From NCBI RefSeq assembly GCF_017813365.1, contig NZ_JAGIZA010000011.1, forward strand, positions 124,001-188,000: 64,000 bases of DNA. The letters are read 5' to 3'. Each line of letters starts with the position of its first letter. Position 1 is the first letter of the stretch. This DNA is from Roseomonas indoligenes. Lineage in GTDB: Bacteria; Pseudomonadota; Alphaproteobacteria; Acetobacterales; Acetobacteraceae. The notes under the pieces were generated by a model, which was given only the letters and a program-made list of their open reading frames with translations, made no database searches and was not told the DNA's origin. Below are positions 25,804-34,707 of the stretch, one piece after another. The translations under genes and the position numbers were made by a program.

Positions 25804-27654
25804 ATGCAGCGCCGCACCCTCCTCTCCTCGGGCCTAGCCCTCGGCCTGCCGGCCTTTCCGGCGCTCGCCCAGGGAACGCCCGCGGCGGCTCCAGCGGGGC
25901 CGCGCCGGGTCCATGCGCTGTCGCTGCTCGGCGATCCGGCCCTGCCGGCCGATTTTACCCATTTCCCCTGGGTGAACCCGGACGCGCCCAAGGGTGGGGA
26001 GATCACCCTCTACGCTCTTGGCAGCTTCGACAGCTTCAACGCCTATATCCTGCGCGGCACCACGGCCGTCGGCATGGGCAACCTCTACGACACCCTGCTG
26101 AAGGAGAGCGCGGACGAGGCGAGCGCCGAGTACGGCCACCTCGCCGGGATGGTGGAACTGCCCGCCGACCGGCGCGGCGTGACCTTTGAGCTGCGCGAGG
26201 GCGCCCGCTGGCATGATGGCCGCCCGATCACGGCCGAGGACGTGGTCTGGACATTCAACGCCCTGCGCCAGCACGGCCGCCCCTTCTACCGCGCCTACTG
26301 GGCCGATGTGACCGAGGTGGTGGCCGAGACGCCGCGCCGCGTGACCTTCCGCTTCTCCACGGAGGAGAACCGGGAGCTGGCCCTCATCCTCGGCCAGCTC
26401 GCGGTGCTGCCGAAGCACTGGTGGGAGGGGCGCGACTTCTCCCGCCCGGGGCTGGAGGTGCCGCTCGGGTCCGGGCCCTACCGGATCGAGCGCTTCGAGG
26501 CCGGGCGTTCCGTGGCCTATCGCCGCGTGGCCGACTACTGGGGCCGCGACCTGCCGACGATGAAGGGCACCGCCAACTTCGACCTGATGCGCTACGAGTA
26601 CTACCGCGACGCCACCGTCTCGCTGGAGGCGTTCAAGGCCGGCAGCATCGACTTCCGCACCGAGAACGTGGCGCGCGACTGGGCGACCGCCTACGACTTC
26701 CCGGCCGTGCGCCGGGGCTGGGTGAAGCGCGACGAGGTGCGCCACGAGCTGCCGACGGGGCTGCAGGGCTTCATCATGAATGAGCGCCGGCCCCTGTTCC
26801 AGGACCGGCGCGTGCGGGAGGCGCTCGGCCTCGTCTTCGACTTCGAGTGGATGAACACGAACCTCTTCTACGGTTCCTATGCGCGCACGACCTCCTACTT
26901 CTCCAACTCCGACTTCGCCGCGCGGGGCCTGCCGGAAGGGCGGGAGAAGGAGATCCTGGAGCGGTTCCGGGACAAGCTGCCGCCGGAGGTCCTGACCCGC
27001 GAGTTCAAGGTCCCGGTGACGGACGGCAGCGGCAACAACCGCGAGGGAGCCCGCCGCGCGCTGGACCTGCTGCGCGAGGCCGGGTGGACGGTGAAGGACC
27101 GCCGCCTGACCAACGCGCAGGGTCAGCGCTTCGAATTCGAGATTCTGCTGAACGGCCCGACCTTTGAGCGCGTGGCCCTGCCCTACATCCAGTCCCTCCA
27201 GCGCCTGGGGATCGAGGCGCGTGTGCGCACGGTGGACCCGCCGCAGTACCAAGTGCGGATGGACGCCTTCGACTACGACATGACGGTGGAGGTCTTCGGC
27301 CAGTCCTCCTCGCCCGGGAACGAGCAGCGGGACTACTGGACGAGCGCGAAGGCGGACGAGAACGGCAGCCGCAACACCGTGGGCATCAAGGACCCGGTGG
27401 TGGACGAGATCGTGGATACCATCGTCAACGCGCCGGACCTGCCCTCGCTGACGGCCGCCTGCCGCGCGCTGGACCGCGTGCTGCTCTGGGGCTTCCACGC
27501 CATCCCGCAATGGCACAGCCGCACCTTCCGCCTGGCCTGGTGGGACAAGTTCGGGCGGCCGGAGCGGGCCCCGAAGCGCGCCATCGGCCTCGATAGCTGG
27601 TGGGTCGACGCCGAGAAGGAACGCGCCCTGGCCGAAGCCCGGCGCGCGGGCTAG
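25804..27654 (+). CDS. yejA: Oligopeptide/microcin C-type ABC transporter receptor YejA
   Basis: Periplasmic binding protein (SBP_bac_5 family) of 616 residues. It has a twin-arginine-like signal (MQRRTLLSSGLALGLPAFPA, cleavage near ALAQG). The mature part carries FTHFPWVNPDAPKGGEITLYALGSFDSFNAY, characteristic of YejA, the ARWHDGRPITAEDVVWTFNAL block of peptide receptors, and GLQGFIMNERRPLFQDRRVREAL. It is first in a yejABEF operon. YejABEF imports short peptides and, in enterobacteria, peptide-nucleotide antibiotics such as microcin C. The ATG at 25804 begins the signal peptide; an earlier in-frame start lacks support. Confidence 0.93.
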   Translation: MQRRTLLSSGLALGLPAFPALAQGTPAAAPAGPRRVHALSLLGDPALPADFTHFPWVNPDAPKGGEITLYALGSFDSFNAYILRGTTAVGMGNLYDTLLKESADEASAEYGHLAGMVELPADRRGVTFELREGARWHDGRPITAEDVVWTFNALRQHGRPFYRAYWADVTEVVAETPRRVTFRFSTEENRELALILGQLAVLPKHWWEGRDFSRPGLEVPLGSGPYRIERFEAGRSVAYRRVADYWGRDLPTMKGTANFDLMRYEYYRDATVSLEAFKAGSIDFRTENVARDWATAYDFPAVRRGWVKRDEVRHELPTGLQGFIMNERRPLFQDRRVREALGLVFDFEWMNTNLFYGSYARTTSYFSNSDFAARGLPEGREKEILERFRDKLPPEVLTREFKVPVTDGSGNNREGARRALDLLREAGWTVKDRRLTNAQGQRFEFEILLNGPTFERVALPYIQSLQRLGIEARVRTVDPPQYQVRMDAFDYDMTVEVFGQSSSPGNEQRDYWTSAKADENGSRNTVGIKDPVVDEIVDTIVNAPDLPSLTAACRALDRVLLWGFHAIPQWHSRTFRLAWWDKFGRPERAPKRAIGLDSWWVDAEKERALAEARRAG

Positions 27655-27660
27655 GGGCGC

Positions 27661-28767
27661 GTGGCCGCCTATCTGCTCCGCCGGCTGCTGCTGCTGGTGC
27701 CGACGCTGTTCGGCATCATCCTCATCAACTTCGCCGTCACCCAGTTCGCGCCGGGCGGCCCGGTGGAGCAGATGATCGCGGAGCTGCGCGGGCAGGGCGA
27801 CACCAGCCTCGGCCGCCTGACCGGCGAGGGTGGCGGGGAGACGCGCCAGCCCCGGCCGCAGGAGGGTAGCGGGGAGGGGCCCCGCGCCGCCTATCGCGGG
27901 GCGCGTGGGCTGGATCCGGCCGTGGTGGCCGAGATCGAGAAGACCTTCGGCTTCGACAAGCCGGCCACCACCCGCTTCTGGGAGATGCTGGGGAGCTATC
28001 TCCGCTTCGACTTCGGGCAATCCCTCTTCCGCGGCCGGCCGGTGCTGGACCTGATCCTGGAACGGCTGCCCGTCTCCATCTCGCTCGGCCTCTGGTCCAC
28101 CCTCATCATCTATTTCGTCTCCATCCCGCTGGGCATCCGCAAGGCGGTGCGGGACGGCACGCGCTTCGACGCCTGGTCCTCCGGCGTGGTGCTGCTGGGC
28201 TACGCCATTCCCGGCTTTCTCTTCGCGATCATGCTGGTGGTGCTCTTCGCCGGGGGGTCCTTCGTGCAGTGGTTCCCGCTGCGCGGGCTCACCACCTCCG
28301 GCAGCGAGACCTGGCCCTTCTGGCAGCGGGCGGCGGACTACGCCTGGCACATGGTGCTGCCCACCATCGCCCTGGTCGTCGGCGGCTTCGCCGGGTTGAC
28401 GATGCTGACGAAGAACGCCTTCCTCGACGAGATCAACAAGCAGTACGTCCTCACCGCTCGCGCCAAGGGGGCGGGGGAAGGGCGGGTGCTCTATGGCCAT
28501 GTGTTCCGCAACGCGATGCTGCTGATCATCGCGGGCTTCCCGGCGGCCTTCATCGGCATCCTCTTCACCGGGGCGCTGCTGGTGGAGATCGTGTTCAGCC
28601 TCGACGGGCTCGGCCTGCTCGGGTTCGAATCCGCCATCCGGCGCGACTATCCCGTGATGTTCGCCACCCTCTACATCTTCACGCTGCTCGGCCTTGTCAT
28701 GCAGATCATCGGCGATATCAGCTACATGCTGGTGGATCCCCGCATCGATTTCAGCGCCCGCCGTTGA
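27661..28767 (+). CDS. yejB: Oligopeptide ABC transporter permease YejB
   Basis: Inner-membrane permease of 368 residues. It starts at GTG 27661, 7 bp after yejA, with the family N-terminus [20 protein letters not shown]. The long periplasmic insert, including [26 protein letters not shown], is specific to YejB. The EAA loop is present in [23 protein letters not shown], and the C-terminus ends [14 protein letters not shown], normal for DppB-type permeases. Its TGA overlaps the TTG start of yejE. Confidence 0.95.
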   Translation: MAAYLLRRLLLLVPTLFGIILINFAVTQFAPGGPVEQMIAELRGQGDTSLGRLTGEGGGETRQPRPQEGSGEGPRAAYRGARGLDPAVVAEIEKTFGFDKPATTRFWEMLGSYLRFDFGQSLFRGRPVLDLILERLPVSISLGLWSTLIIYFVSIPLGIRKAVRDGTRFDAWSSGVVLLGYAIPGFLFAIMLVVLFAGGSFVQWFPLRGLTTSGSETWPFWQRAADYAWHMVLPTIALVVGGFAGLTMLTKNAFLDEINKQYVLTARAKGAGEGRVLYGHVFRNAMLLIIAGFPAAFIGILFTGALLVEIVFSLDGLGLLGFESAIRRDYPVMFATLYIFTLLGLVMQIIGDISYMLVDPRIDFSARR

Positions 28768-29813
28768 CCCTCTCGCCGCTCACCCGCCGCCGCCTCGCCA
28801 ACTTCCACGCCAATCGGCGGGGTTGGTGGTCGCTCTGGCTTTTCGGCATCCTCTTCGCGCTGACGCTCTTCGCGGAGCTGATCGCGAATGATCGCCCGAT
28901 CGTGGCACGGGTGGAGGGTCAATGGTTCTTCCCCGTTGCCGTGGAATACGCCGAGAGCGACATCCTGAGCGACGGCTTCCCGACAGCCGCCGACTGGACC
29001 GATCCCGTGCTGGTGGAGGAGGTGAGCAAGCGCGGCTGGGCGATCTGGCCGCCCATCCCTTTCAGCCACCGCACCGTGGTTCGGGACCTCGGCCGACCCG
29101 CGCCATCGCCCCCCTCTGCCCGCAACCTTCTGGGCACGGATGACCAAGCGCGGGACGTTCTGGCGCGGGTGATCTACGGCTTCCGCATCTCCGTCCTCTT
29201 CGGTTTCACCCTCACCATCCTCTCCTCCGTCATCGGCGTCGTGGCGGGGGCGGTGCAGGGATATTACGGCGGCTGGGTGGACCTGATCTTCCAGCGGGTG
29301 ATCGAGATCTGGTCGGGCCTGCCGCAGCTTCTGCTGCTCATCATCCTCGCCAGCGTGATTGAGCCGAGCTTCACCTCGCTCCTCGTCTTCCTCCTCCTCT
29401 TCTCCTGGATGTCGCTGACCGGCGTTGTGCGGGCGGAGTTCCTGCGGGGCCGCAACCTGGATTATGTCCGTGCCGCGCGGGCGCTCGGCGTCTCCGACAC
29501 GCGTCTGATGGCCCGCCACATCCTGCCCAACGCCATGGTGGCCACCCTGACCATGCTGCCTTTCATCCTGGCCGGCTCCGTCACCGTGCTCGCCAGCCTG
29601 GACTTCCTGGGCTTCGGCCTGCCGCCCGGCTCGCCCTCCCTCGGGGAGTTGGTGTCGCAGGCGAAGAACAACCTTCAGGCACCCTGGCTCGGCATCACCG
29701 CCTTCGTCGTGCTCGGTGGCATGCTCACCCTGCTCGCCTTCATCGGCGAGGCGGTGCGCGATGCCTTCGATCCGCGCAAGCAGCCCGGTGGTTCCATGGG
29801 GGGACGCCGGTGA
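28764..29813 (+). CDS. yejE: Oligopeptide ABC transporter permease YejE
   Basis: Second permease, 349 residues. The TTG at 28764 overlaps the yejB stop (TTGA) and gives the typical start [20 protein letters not shown], closely resembling E. coli YejE. The characteristic periplasmic segment [20 protein letters not shown] and [19 protein letters not shown] follow. The EAA region is [22 protein letters not shown], and the C-terminus has [14 protein letters not shown]. The 4-bp overlaps on both sides indicate translational coupling. Confidence 0.94.
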   Translation: MTLSPLTRRRLANFHANRRGWWSLWLFGILFALTLFAELIANDRPIVARVEGQWFFPVAVEYAESDILSDGFPTAADWTDPVLVEEVSKRGWAIWPPIPFSHRTVVRDLGRPAPSPPSARNLLGTDDQARDVLARVIYGFRISVLFGFTLTILSSVIGVVAGAVQGYYGGWVDLIFQRVIEIWSGLPQLLLLIILASVIEPSFTSLLVFLLLFSWMSLTGVVRAEFLRGRNLDYVRAARALGVSDTRLMARHILPNAMVATLTMLPFILAGSVTVLASLDFLGFGLPPGSPSLGELVSQAKNNLQAPWLGITAFVVLGGMLTLLAFIGEAVRDAFDPRKQPGGSMGGRR

Positions 29814-31417
29814 GCGAGTCCATCCTCGACGTCCGCGACCTCTGCGTCGCCTTCCGCGGGCATCAGGTCGTGAATGGCGTCTCCTTCAGGGTCTGCCCCG
29901 GCGAGACCCTCGCCCTGGTGGGGGAGAGCGGGAGCGGCAAGAGCGTCACGGCCCTGTCCTGCCTCCGTCTTCTCGGCCCTGGCGGCGCCAATCCGGCGGG
30001 AAGCGTGACCCTGGACGGGGTGGACGTGCTGCGCGCCCCGTCGGGCGAGCTGCAGCGGCTGCGCGGCGGCGTGGCGGGGATGGTGTTCCAGGAACCCATG
30101 ACCTCGCTCAACCCGCTGCACACGATCGGGCGGCAGGTGGCGGAGGCGGTCACCCTGCACCGGCCGATGCGTGGCGCGGCGCTGCGCCAACGCGTGATCG
30201 AGCTGCTGCACCGTGTCGGCCTGCGCGCCGCGGAGGAACGGCTGAACGCTTTCCCGCACCAGCTCTCCGGCGGGCAGCGGCAGCGCGTAATGATCGCCGT
30301 CGCGCTCGCCAACGACCCGCGCCTGCTGATCGCGGACGAGCCGACCACGGCGCTGGACGTGACCATCCAGGCGCAGGTGCTGGACCTTCTCGCGCGGCTA
30401 AAGCGGGAGCTTCGCATGGCGATGCTTCTCATCACCCATGATCTCGCGATCGTCCGCCGCCACGCGGACCGTGTCGTGGTGATGAAGGACGGCGCGGCCG
30501 TGGAGCAGGGCCGCGTGGCGGATGTCTTCGCCAATCCCGCCCATCCCTATACGCGCATGCTGATCGAGACCCAGCCGCATGGCCGCGCGGCGCCCCTGCC
30601 GCCGGACGCGCCGGAGATCCTGCGCGCCGAGGGGATGAGGGTGCATTTCCCCATCCGCCGCGGGCTGTTCCGCCGTGTGGTCGGGCAGGTGAAGGCCGTG
30701 GACGGCGTGGACCTCACGCTACGGCGCGGGGAGACGCTCGGCGTGGTGGGGGAGAGCGGCAGCGGCAAGACGACTCTCGGCCTCGCCCTGCTTCAGCTTG
30801 AGCACTCCGAGGGTGAAGTGGCGTTGGACGGGCAGCCCATTCACGACCACTCCCGCAAGGCCCTGCGCCCGCTGCGGCGGAAGATGCAGATCGTCTTCCA
30901 GGACCCCTATGGCAGCCTCTCCCCGCGCATGAGCGTGGGCGAGATCGTGGGTGAGGGGCTGGCGGTGCACGAGCCCGCCCTGTCCCGTGTCCAGCGGGAT
31001 GCAAGGGTTGCGGACGCGCTGCGGGAAGTGGGCCTCGATCCCGCCACCGCCATTCGCTACCCGCACGAGTTCTCCGGCGGGCAGCGCCAGCGCATTGCCA
31101 TCGCCCGCGCCCTGGTGCTGGGGCCTGAGCTGGTGGTGCTGGACGAGCCGACAAGCGCGCTCGACGTCTCCGTGCAGGCGCAGGTGGTGGAACTGCTGCG
31201 GGACCTGCAGGCCCGCCGCGGCCTGGCCTATATCTTCATCTCCCACGACCTGCGCGTGGTGCGCGCCCTGGCCCATCGGATCGTCGTGATGAAGGACGGG
31301 GAACTGGTTGAGGCGGGTGAGACGGAGGAGGTGGTCTCCAACCCGAAGCAGCCCTACACCCGCGCCCTGATGGAGGCCGCCTTCGAGCTGCGTGCCGAAC
31401 CCGGGGTGGAAACGTGA
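29810..31417 (+). CDS. yejF: Oligopeptide ABC transporter ATP-binding protein YejF (two ATPase domains)
   Basis: A 535-residue protein with two fused ABC ATPase domains, as in E. coli YejF. The first has Walker A GESGSGKS at 38-45, LSGGQRQR, and Walker B DEPTTALD; the second (from about residue 275) has GESGSGKTT near 315, FSGGQRQR and DEPTSALD. The linker carries the NPAHPYTRMLIETQP oligopeptide-binding-protein C-terminal motif, and the second domain ends with NPKQPYTRALMEAAF. The GTG start at 29810 overlaps the yejE stop (GTGA), and its own stop overlaps the next gene. Confidence 0.95.
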   Translation: MSESILDVRDLCVAFRGHQVVNGVSFRVCPGETLALVGESGSGKSVTALSCLRLLGPGGANPAGSVTLDGVDVLRAPSGELQRLRGGVAGMVFQEPMTSLNPLHTIGRQVAEAVTLHRPMRGAALRQRVIELLHRVGLRAAEERLNAFPHQLSGGQRQRVMIAVALANDPRLLIADEPTTALDVTIQAQVLDLLARLKRELRMAMLLITHDLAIVRRHADRVVVMKDGAAVEQGRVADVFANPAHPYTRMLIETQPHGRAAPLPPDAPEILRAEGMRVHFPIRRGLFRRVVGQVKAVDGVDLTLRRGETLGVVGESGSGKTTLGLALLQLEHSEGEVALDGQPIHDHSRKALRPLRRKMQIVFQDPYGSLSPRMSVGEIVGEGLAVHEPALSRVQRDARVADALREVGLDPATAIRYPHEFSGGQRQRIAIARALVLGPELVVLDEPTSALDVSVQAQVVELLRDLQARRGLAYIFISHDLRVVRALAHRIVVMKDGELVEAGETEEVVSNPKQPYTRALMEAAFELRAEPGVET

Positions 31418-31830
31418 CCGAACTCGAACGCCTGCGCGAACTGCTGGACCGGGAACAGGTAAAGCTCGGCATCAACATCCGGCAGATGAACGCGCCGGGA
31501 TCGCCGGTCTACCGGACCGGCGAGAATATCCTGATTCCCGCCGTCCTGCTCGGCGCCAGTCTTCTGGCGACGATGTACGTCCACACCTGGCTCGGCTTCG
31601 CCATCCTGGCCATCGGCGCGGCCTGGTGGATCCTGAAGGTGCTGCCAAAGGTCAGGGACGGCGTGTTCGACCGCAGCGCCGCTTTCGCCCTCTCCAGCGA
31701 GGCCGCCTTCGACGCGCTCTGGGCGAAGGGCGTGCTCAGCCTCTACGCGCGTATGCCGGACGGGACGGAAAGGGCGGCTGCGAAGCGGCAGGACTGGCGC
31801 GCCTTCGTGCGCGCCCTGCCGGAGAGGTAG
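31414..31830 (+). CDS. Small membrane protein coupled to yejABEF
   Basis: A 138-residue protein of no recognised family. A charged N-terminal helix (about 1-24) is followed by two membrane segments at roughly 40-60 and 62-77 (AVLLGASLLATMYVHTWLGF, then AILAIGAAWWILKVL). The last 60 residues are soluble (LSSEAAFDALWAKGVLSLYA). Its GTG overlaps the yejF TGA (GTGA), so it is translationally coupled to the importer and probably co-expressed. A role in the transporter is context only. A large inverted repeat follows. Confidence 0.72.
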   Translation: MTELERLRELLDREQVKLGINIRQMNAPGSPVYRTGENILIPAVLLGASLLATMYVHTWLGFAILAIGAAWWILKVLPKVRDGVFDRSAAFALSSEAAFDALWAKGVLSLYARMPDGTERAAAKRQDWRAFVRALPER

Positions 31831-31850
31831 CTTCTCCGGCATCGGGGCAG

Positions 31851-31901
31851 ATCGCTGGAAGGGCCAGTGCGCCCGAAGGCGTGCGCGGCGCTTCCAGCGA
31901 T
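31851..31901. terminator. Large inverted repeat between convergent genes
   Basis: ATCGCTGGAAG (31851-31861) and CTTCCAGCGAT (31891-31901) are perfect 11-bp complements separated by 29 bases that contain a smaller GCGCC/GGCGT stem. It lies between the convergent yej-linked gene and the MarR gene. Neither side has a U-tract; it is probably a bidirectional structured 3' end. Confidence 0.45.
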
Positions 31902-31911
31902 GTCGCGGCCT

Positions 31912-32343
31912 TCAGCTCGCCCGCTTCGTGGCGACCTGGGTGTTAGCCGCCTGCGCGGTGGCCTTCTGGTCCACGTCCTCGGCAGCTGCAGCGGCCTCGC
32001 CCATGATGCTGCGCATCTCGCGCAGCAGGGCGGCGCCCTTCACGGTGCGCTGGACGAGCACGGAGCGGCGGTCCTGCGGGTCGGTCTTGCGGCGGGCGAA
32101 ATCCAGCTCGCCCAGGCGGTCCAGCGCGCGGGTGATCGCGGGCTTGGAGACGTTGAGCGACGCGGCCAGCCCGCGCACGGTATGCGGACCCTCGCCGAGA
32201 TAGACCGTCAGGAACACGCCCAGCTGCCGCGCGGAGAGATCGGGGCCGTCGCGGCGGACCAGCGCCACCACCGTATCCCGGAGAATGCCGACGAACTGAT
32301 CCGGTGTGCCTTCTACGGGCATCGATAGTATAATCCTTCTCAT
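31912..32343 (-). CDS. MarR-family transcriptional regulator
   Basis: A 143-residue winged-helix DNA-binding protein. The core is LSARQLGVFLTVYLGEGPHTVRGLAASLNVSKPAITRALDRLGELDFARR (about 45-92), with recognition helix SKPAITRALDRLGEL, and the wing KTDPQDRRSVLVQRT, whose D-x-R-(R)-S pattern is typical of MarR. Homologues often start at MPVEGTPDQF (ATG 32322), which would follow AGAAGG at a long spacing; the longer ATG at 32343 is given here but is less certain. Its N-terminal region sits in an unusually AT-rich patch (ATTATACTATCG), probably part of its promoter. The ligand and targets are unknown. Confidence 0.88.
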   Translation of the reverse strand: MRRIILSMPVEGTPDQFVGILRDTVVALVRRDGPDLSARQLGVFLTVYLGEGPHTVRGLAASLNVSKPAITRALDRLGELDFARRKTDPQDRRSVLVQRTVKGAALLREMRSIMGEAAAAAEDVDQKATAQAANTQVATKRAS

Positions 32344-32437
32344 GGGGCGGTCCGTTCTGGGCCGCCAAACCTATAAACAGCTGCGGGACCCATCCCCTCT
32401 CGGAGATCGGCCCGGGGCGGTCTTGCGGAATTCCCGC

Positions 32438-33841
32438 TCAGGAACCGGCCCATGCAGGCAGGAGCGTCATCAGTCCGGCCTGGAGAGCCCGCAAGCCCAT
32501 TGCCTCGCCGCCCTCGGGACGTCCGGGCCGCGCCGAATCGTTCCATGCGTAAACGTCGAGATGGGCCCATGGGACATCGTCCGGGACGAAGCGCCGCAAA
32601 AAGAGCGCAGCGACGATGGAACCAGCCATCGGCCGACTGCCGACGTTGTTGATGTCGGCTGCCGAACTGTCGAGCCACGAAGCGTAACCTTCGTGCAACG
32701 GCAGCCGCCAGACCGGGTCGTGGCATGCATTCCCCGCCGCGAGAAGGGCGGCGGCCACGCTTTCATCATTCGTGAACAGCGCGGGCAGATCGGGGCCGAG
32801 TGCCACGCGCGCCGCGCCGGTCAGCGTTGCGGCATCCACAATTAACCTGGGCTGGTGCTCGCCTGCGAAGGTGAGCAGGTCGGCCAGCACCAGCCGTCCC
32901 TCGGCATCCGTGTTGCCCACTTCCACCGTCAGTCCCTTGCGGGTCCGCAGCACGTCGAGCGGACGCATCGCGGTCGAGGACACGGCGTTCTCCGCCGCGC
33001 CGATCGCGACGAGCAGGCGGATCGGCGCGCGCAGCCGCATCAGCGCCTCCGCCAGGCCAAGCATCAGCGCGGCGCCGCCCATGTCCTTCTTCATGCGCTT
33101 CATGCCTTCGGCGGATTTCAGGTCCAGCCCGCCGGTGTCGAAGCACACGCCCTTGCCGCAGAGCGCGACCAGCGGCCCCTCCGCGCTGCCCTCCCAGCGG
33201 ATCACCGCCACGCGGGGCGCACGATGGCTGCCGCCGCCCACGGCGGCGACGGCCGGGAAGCCCTGCGTCAGCGCGTCGCCGGAGATTTCCTCGAAGTCGG
33301 CCCCGCAGCGCTCCGCCACTTCGCGCGCGGCGTCGGAGAGTTCGGCGGGGCCGAGATCGGCGGCGGGCAGGTTGATCAGCTCCCGCGCGCGCAGGATCGC
33401 CTCCGCCAGGATCCGCGCCGTCGCGCTGCCTTCCGGCGGCACGAGGCGGGCGGGCTTGCGGGGCGGCGCCTTGTGCCGGGTGAAGCGATAGGCGCCGAGC
33501 ATCCAGCCGAGGGTGGCGGCGTCCTCATCCGCCTCGCCGCCCAGGTGCCAGGCCGTCTCCTCCGGCAGGGCGTATGGCAGGGCGCCGTAGGACCAGGGCG
33601 AGGCGGGCGCGGCGCCAAGGCCGAGAACGGCGGCGGAAACTCCCTCCCTGCCTGGCACCAGCACCACCCGTCCTGCCTCCGCCACGAAGCCGTTGTCACG
33701 CAGGAAGGCGGCGGCCGAGGGTTCCAGCAGCGCCAACAGCTCCGGCAACCCCTGGCGCGTCACGGCATGAACGGTGCGCGCTTCGGAGCCGGAAGCAGCC
33801 AAGGCCCAGGAAGATTCGGTCTGTGCAATTCCTGCAACCAA
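32438..33841 (-). CDS. Leucyl aminopeptidase-family (M17) peptidase
   Basis: A cytoplasmic di-metal aminopeptidase of 467 residues. The C-terminal catalytic domain has the metal/active-site blocks GKGVCFDTGGLDLKSAEGM, MKKDMGGAALMLGLAEAL and the M17 signature NTDAEGRLVLADLL. The N-terminal domain (GLPELLALLEPSAAAFLRDN) is of the type found in the shorter alphaproteobacterial M17 proteins. No ATG lies near the required N-terminus. The TTG at 33841 is the best start: AAGGA lies 10 bases upstream and it falls 21 bp after the SGNH hydrolase stop. An internal start is possible. Confidence 0.88.
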   Translation of the reverse strand: MVAGIAQTESSWALAASGSEARTVHAVTRQGLPELLALLEPSAAAFLRDNGFVAEAGRVVLVPGREGVSAAVLGLGAAPASPWSYGALPYALPEETAWHLGGEADEDAATLGWMLGAYRFTRHKAPPRKPARLVPPEGSATARILAEAILRARELINLPAADLGPAELSDAAREVAERCGADFEEISGDALTQGFPAVAAVGGGSHRAPRVAVIRWEGSAEGPLVALCGKGVCFDTGGLDLKSAEGMKRMKKDMGGAALMLGLAEALMRLRAPIRLLVAIGAAENAVSSTAMRPLDVLRTRKGLTVEVGNTDAEGRLVLADLLTFAGEHQPRLIVDAATLTGAARVALGPDLPALFTNDESVAAALLAAGNACHDPVWRLPLHEGYASWLDSSAADINNVGSRPMAGSIVAALFLRRFVPDDVPWAHLDVYAWNDSARPGRPEGGEAMGLRALQAGLMTLLPAWAGS

Positions 33842-33861
33842 AGATTGTATATCCTTGCAAT

Positions 33862-34587
33862 TTATCGCGAAAGCGAAATCGATGTCCTGATGCCATTCGC
33901 GACGGCCTCCGCGAGGCAGGCATAGCCGCGGTCGTTGTGGTGCAGCCCGTCCCGCGCGATCATCGCGGCGTCGGGCGTGCCCGCGGCCACCCACTCGTCC
34001 ATCATCCGCCGACGGGAGAAGAGCTGCGCCCCGCGCTCCTGCGCCACTTCCGCCAGGGTCGCGTCGAACAGGTCCCGCAACACGGCATGGGCGGCCACCC
34101 AGGGGCCGCGCTGGCTGTCCATCAGCACCACGTCGGCGCCGGCCTCCTGCATCATCGTCACGCCCTGGCGCAGCAGGGTCCGGAAGCGGGCCAGGCTCTG
34201 CTCGCGGATCGCGCCGTTCACGCCGAGTTGCCAGATCACCACCGTCGGCCGCGCCGCCATAACGTCCGCCTCAAGCCGGGCGCGCATCTCCAGCGCGTCC
34301 TCCCCGCCGCGGCCGCGGTTCAGCACCCGCACGGGAATGCCCATCCGCCGCAGCGCCGCCTCCAGCCGCGCCGGGTAGGCCCTGTCGGGGGAGGAGGCGT
34401 AGGCGCCCTGGGTGGAGGAGCTGCCGAAGGCCACCACCACCGGCTCCCGCCCCTCGCGCAGCGCTTCCGCGAGGCGCGGCAGTGCCAGGGGCTGCAGCGC
34501 CGCCGATGGACAGGCCGGCGCTTCCTCCGCCCGGGCGGGGGAAGCGAGGAGGGCGAGCAGGACGGGAAGGAGGAGGCGCCGGGCCAT
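33862..34587 (-). CDS. Secreted SGNH/GDSL hydrolase
   Basis: A 241-residue esterase-like enzyme with a signal peptide (MARRLLLPVLLALLASPARA, cleavage after residue 20), so periplasmic or secreted. SGNH blocks are visible: block I AFGSSSTQGAY (nucleophile S57 in place of GDS), a block II-like RGRGGEDALEM, block III WQLGVNGA, and block V DGLHHNDRGYA with the Asp-x-x-His pair. Such enzymes hydrolyse esters of sugars or lipids; the substrate is unknown. It directly precedes the M17 gene on the same strand and is divergent from a glycosyltransferase, so acetyl-ester removal from surface polysaccharide is conceivable. Confidence 0.87.
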   Translation of the reverse strand: MARRLLLPVLLALLASPARAEEAPACPSAALQPLALPRLAEALREGREPVVVAFGSSSTQGAYASSPDRAYPARLEAALRRMGIPVRVLNRGRGGEDALEMRARLEADVMAARPTVVIWQLGVNGAIREQSLARFRTLLRQGVTMMQEAGADVVLMDSQRGPWVAAHAVLRDLFDATLAEVAQERGAQLFSRRRMMDEWVAAGTPDAAMIARDGLHHNDRGYACLAEAVANGIRTSISLSR

Positions 34588-34707
34588 CCATTGCCTATGC
34601 CGCACGTTCCCCACATCGCCAAGATCGCGGAGGTGGAGGCGGTCTGCGGGTGGCGGTTGGGGGCGTCCGGCTTTCCCCGGGCGGGCGCGGGTGATACGCG
34701 CCGCGGG

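Noticed and set aside
25834-28500. An 888-residue minus-strand frame under yejA/yejB
   Set aside because: Its composition (His/Gly/Glu/Arg-rich, no domain) is that of an antisense shadow; the plus strand encodes YejA and YejB with full motifs.
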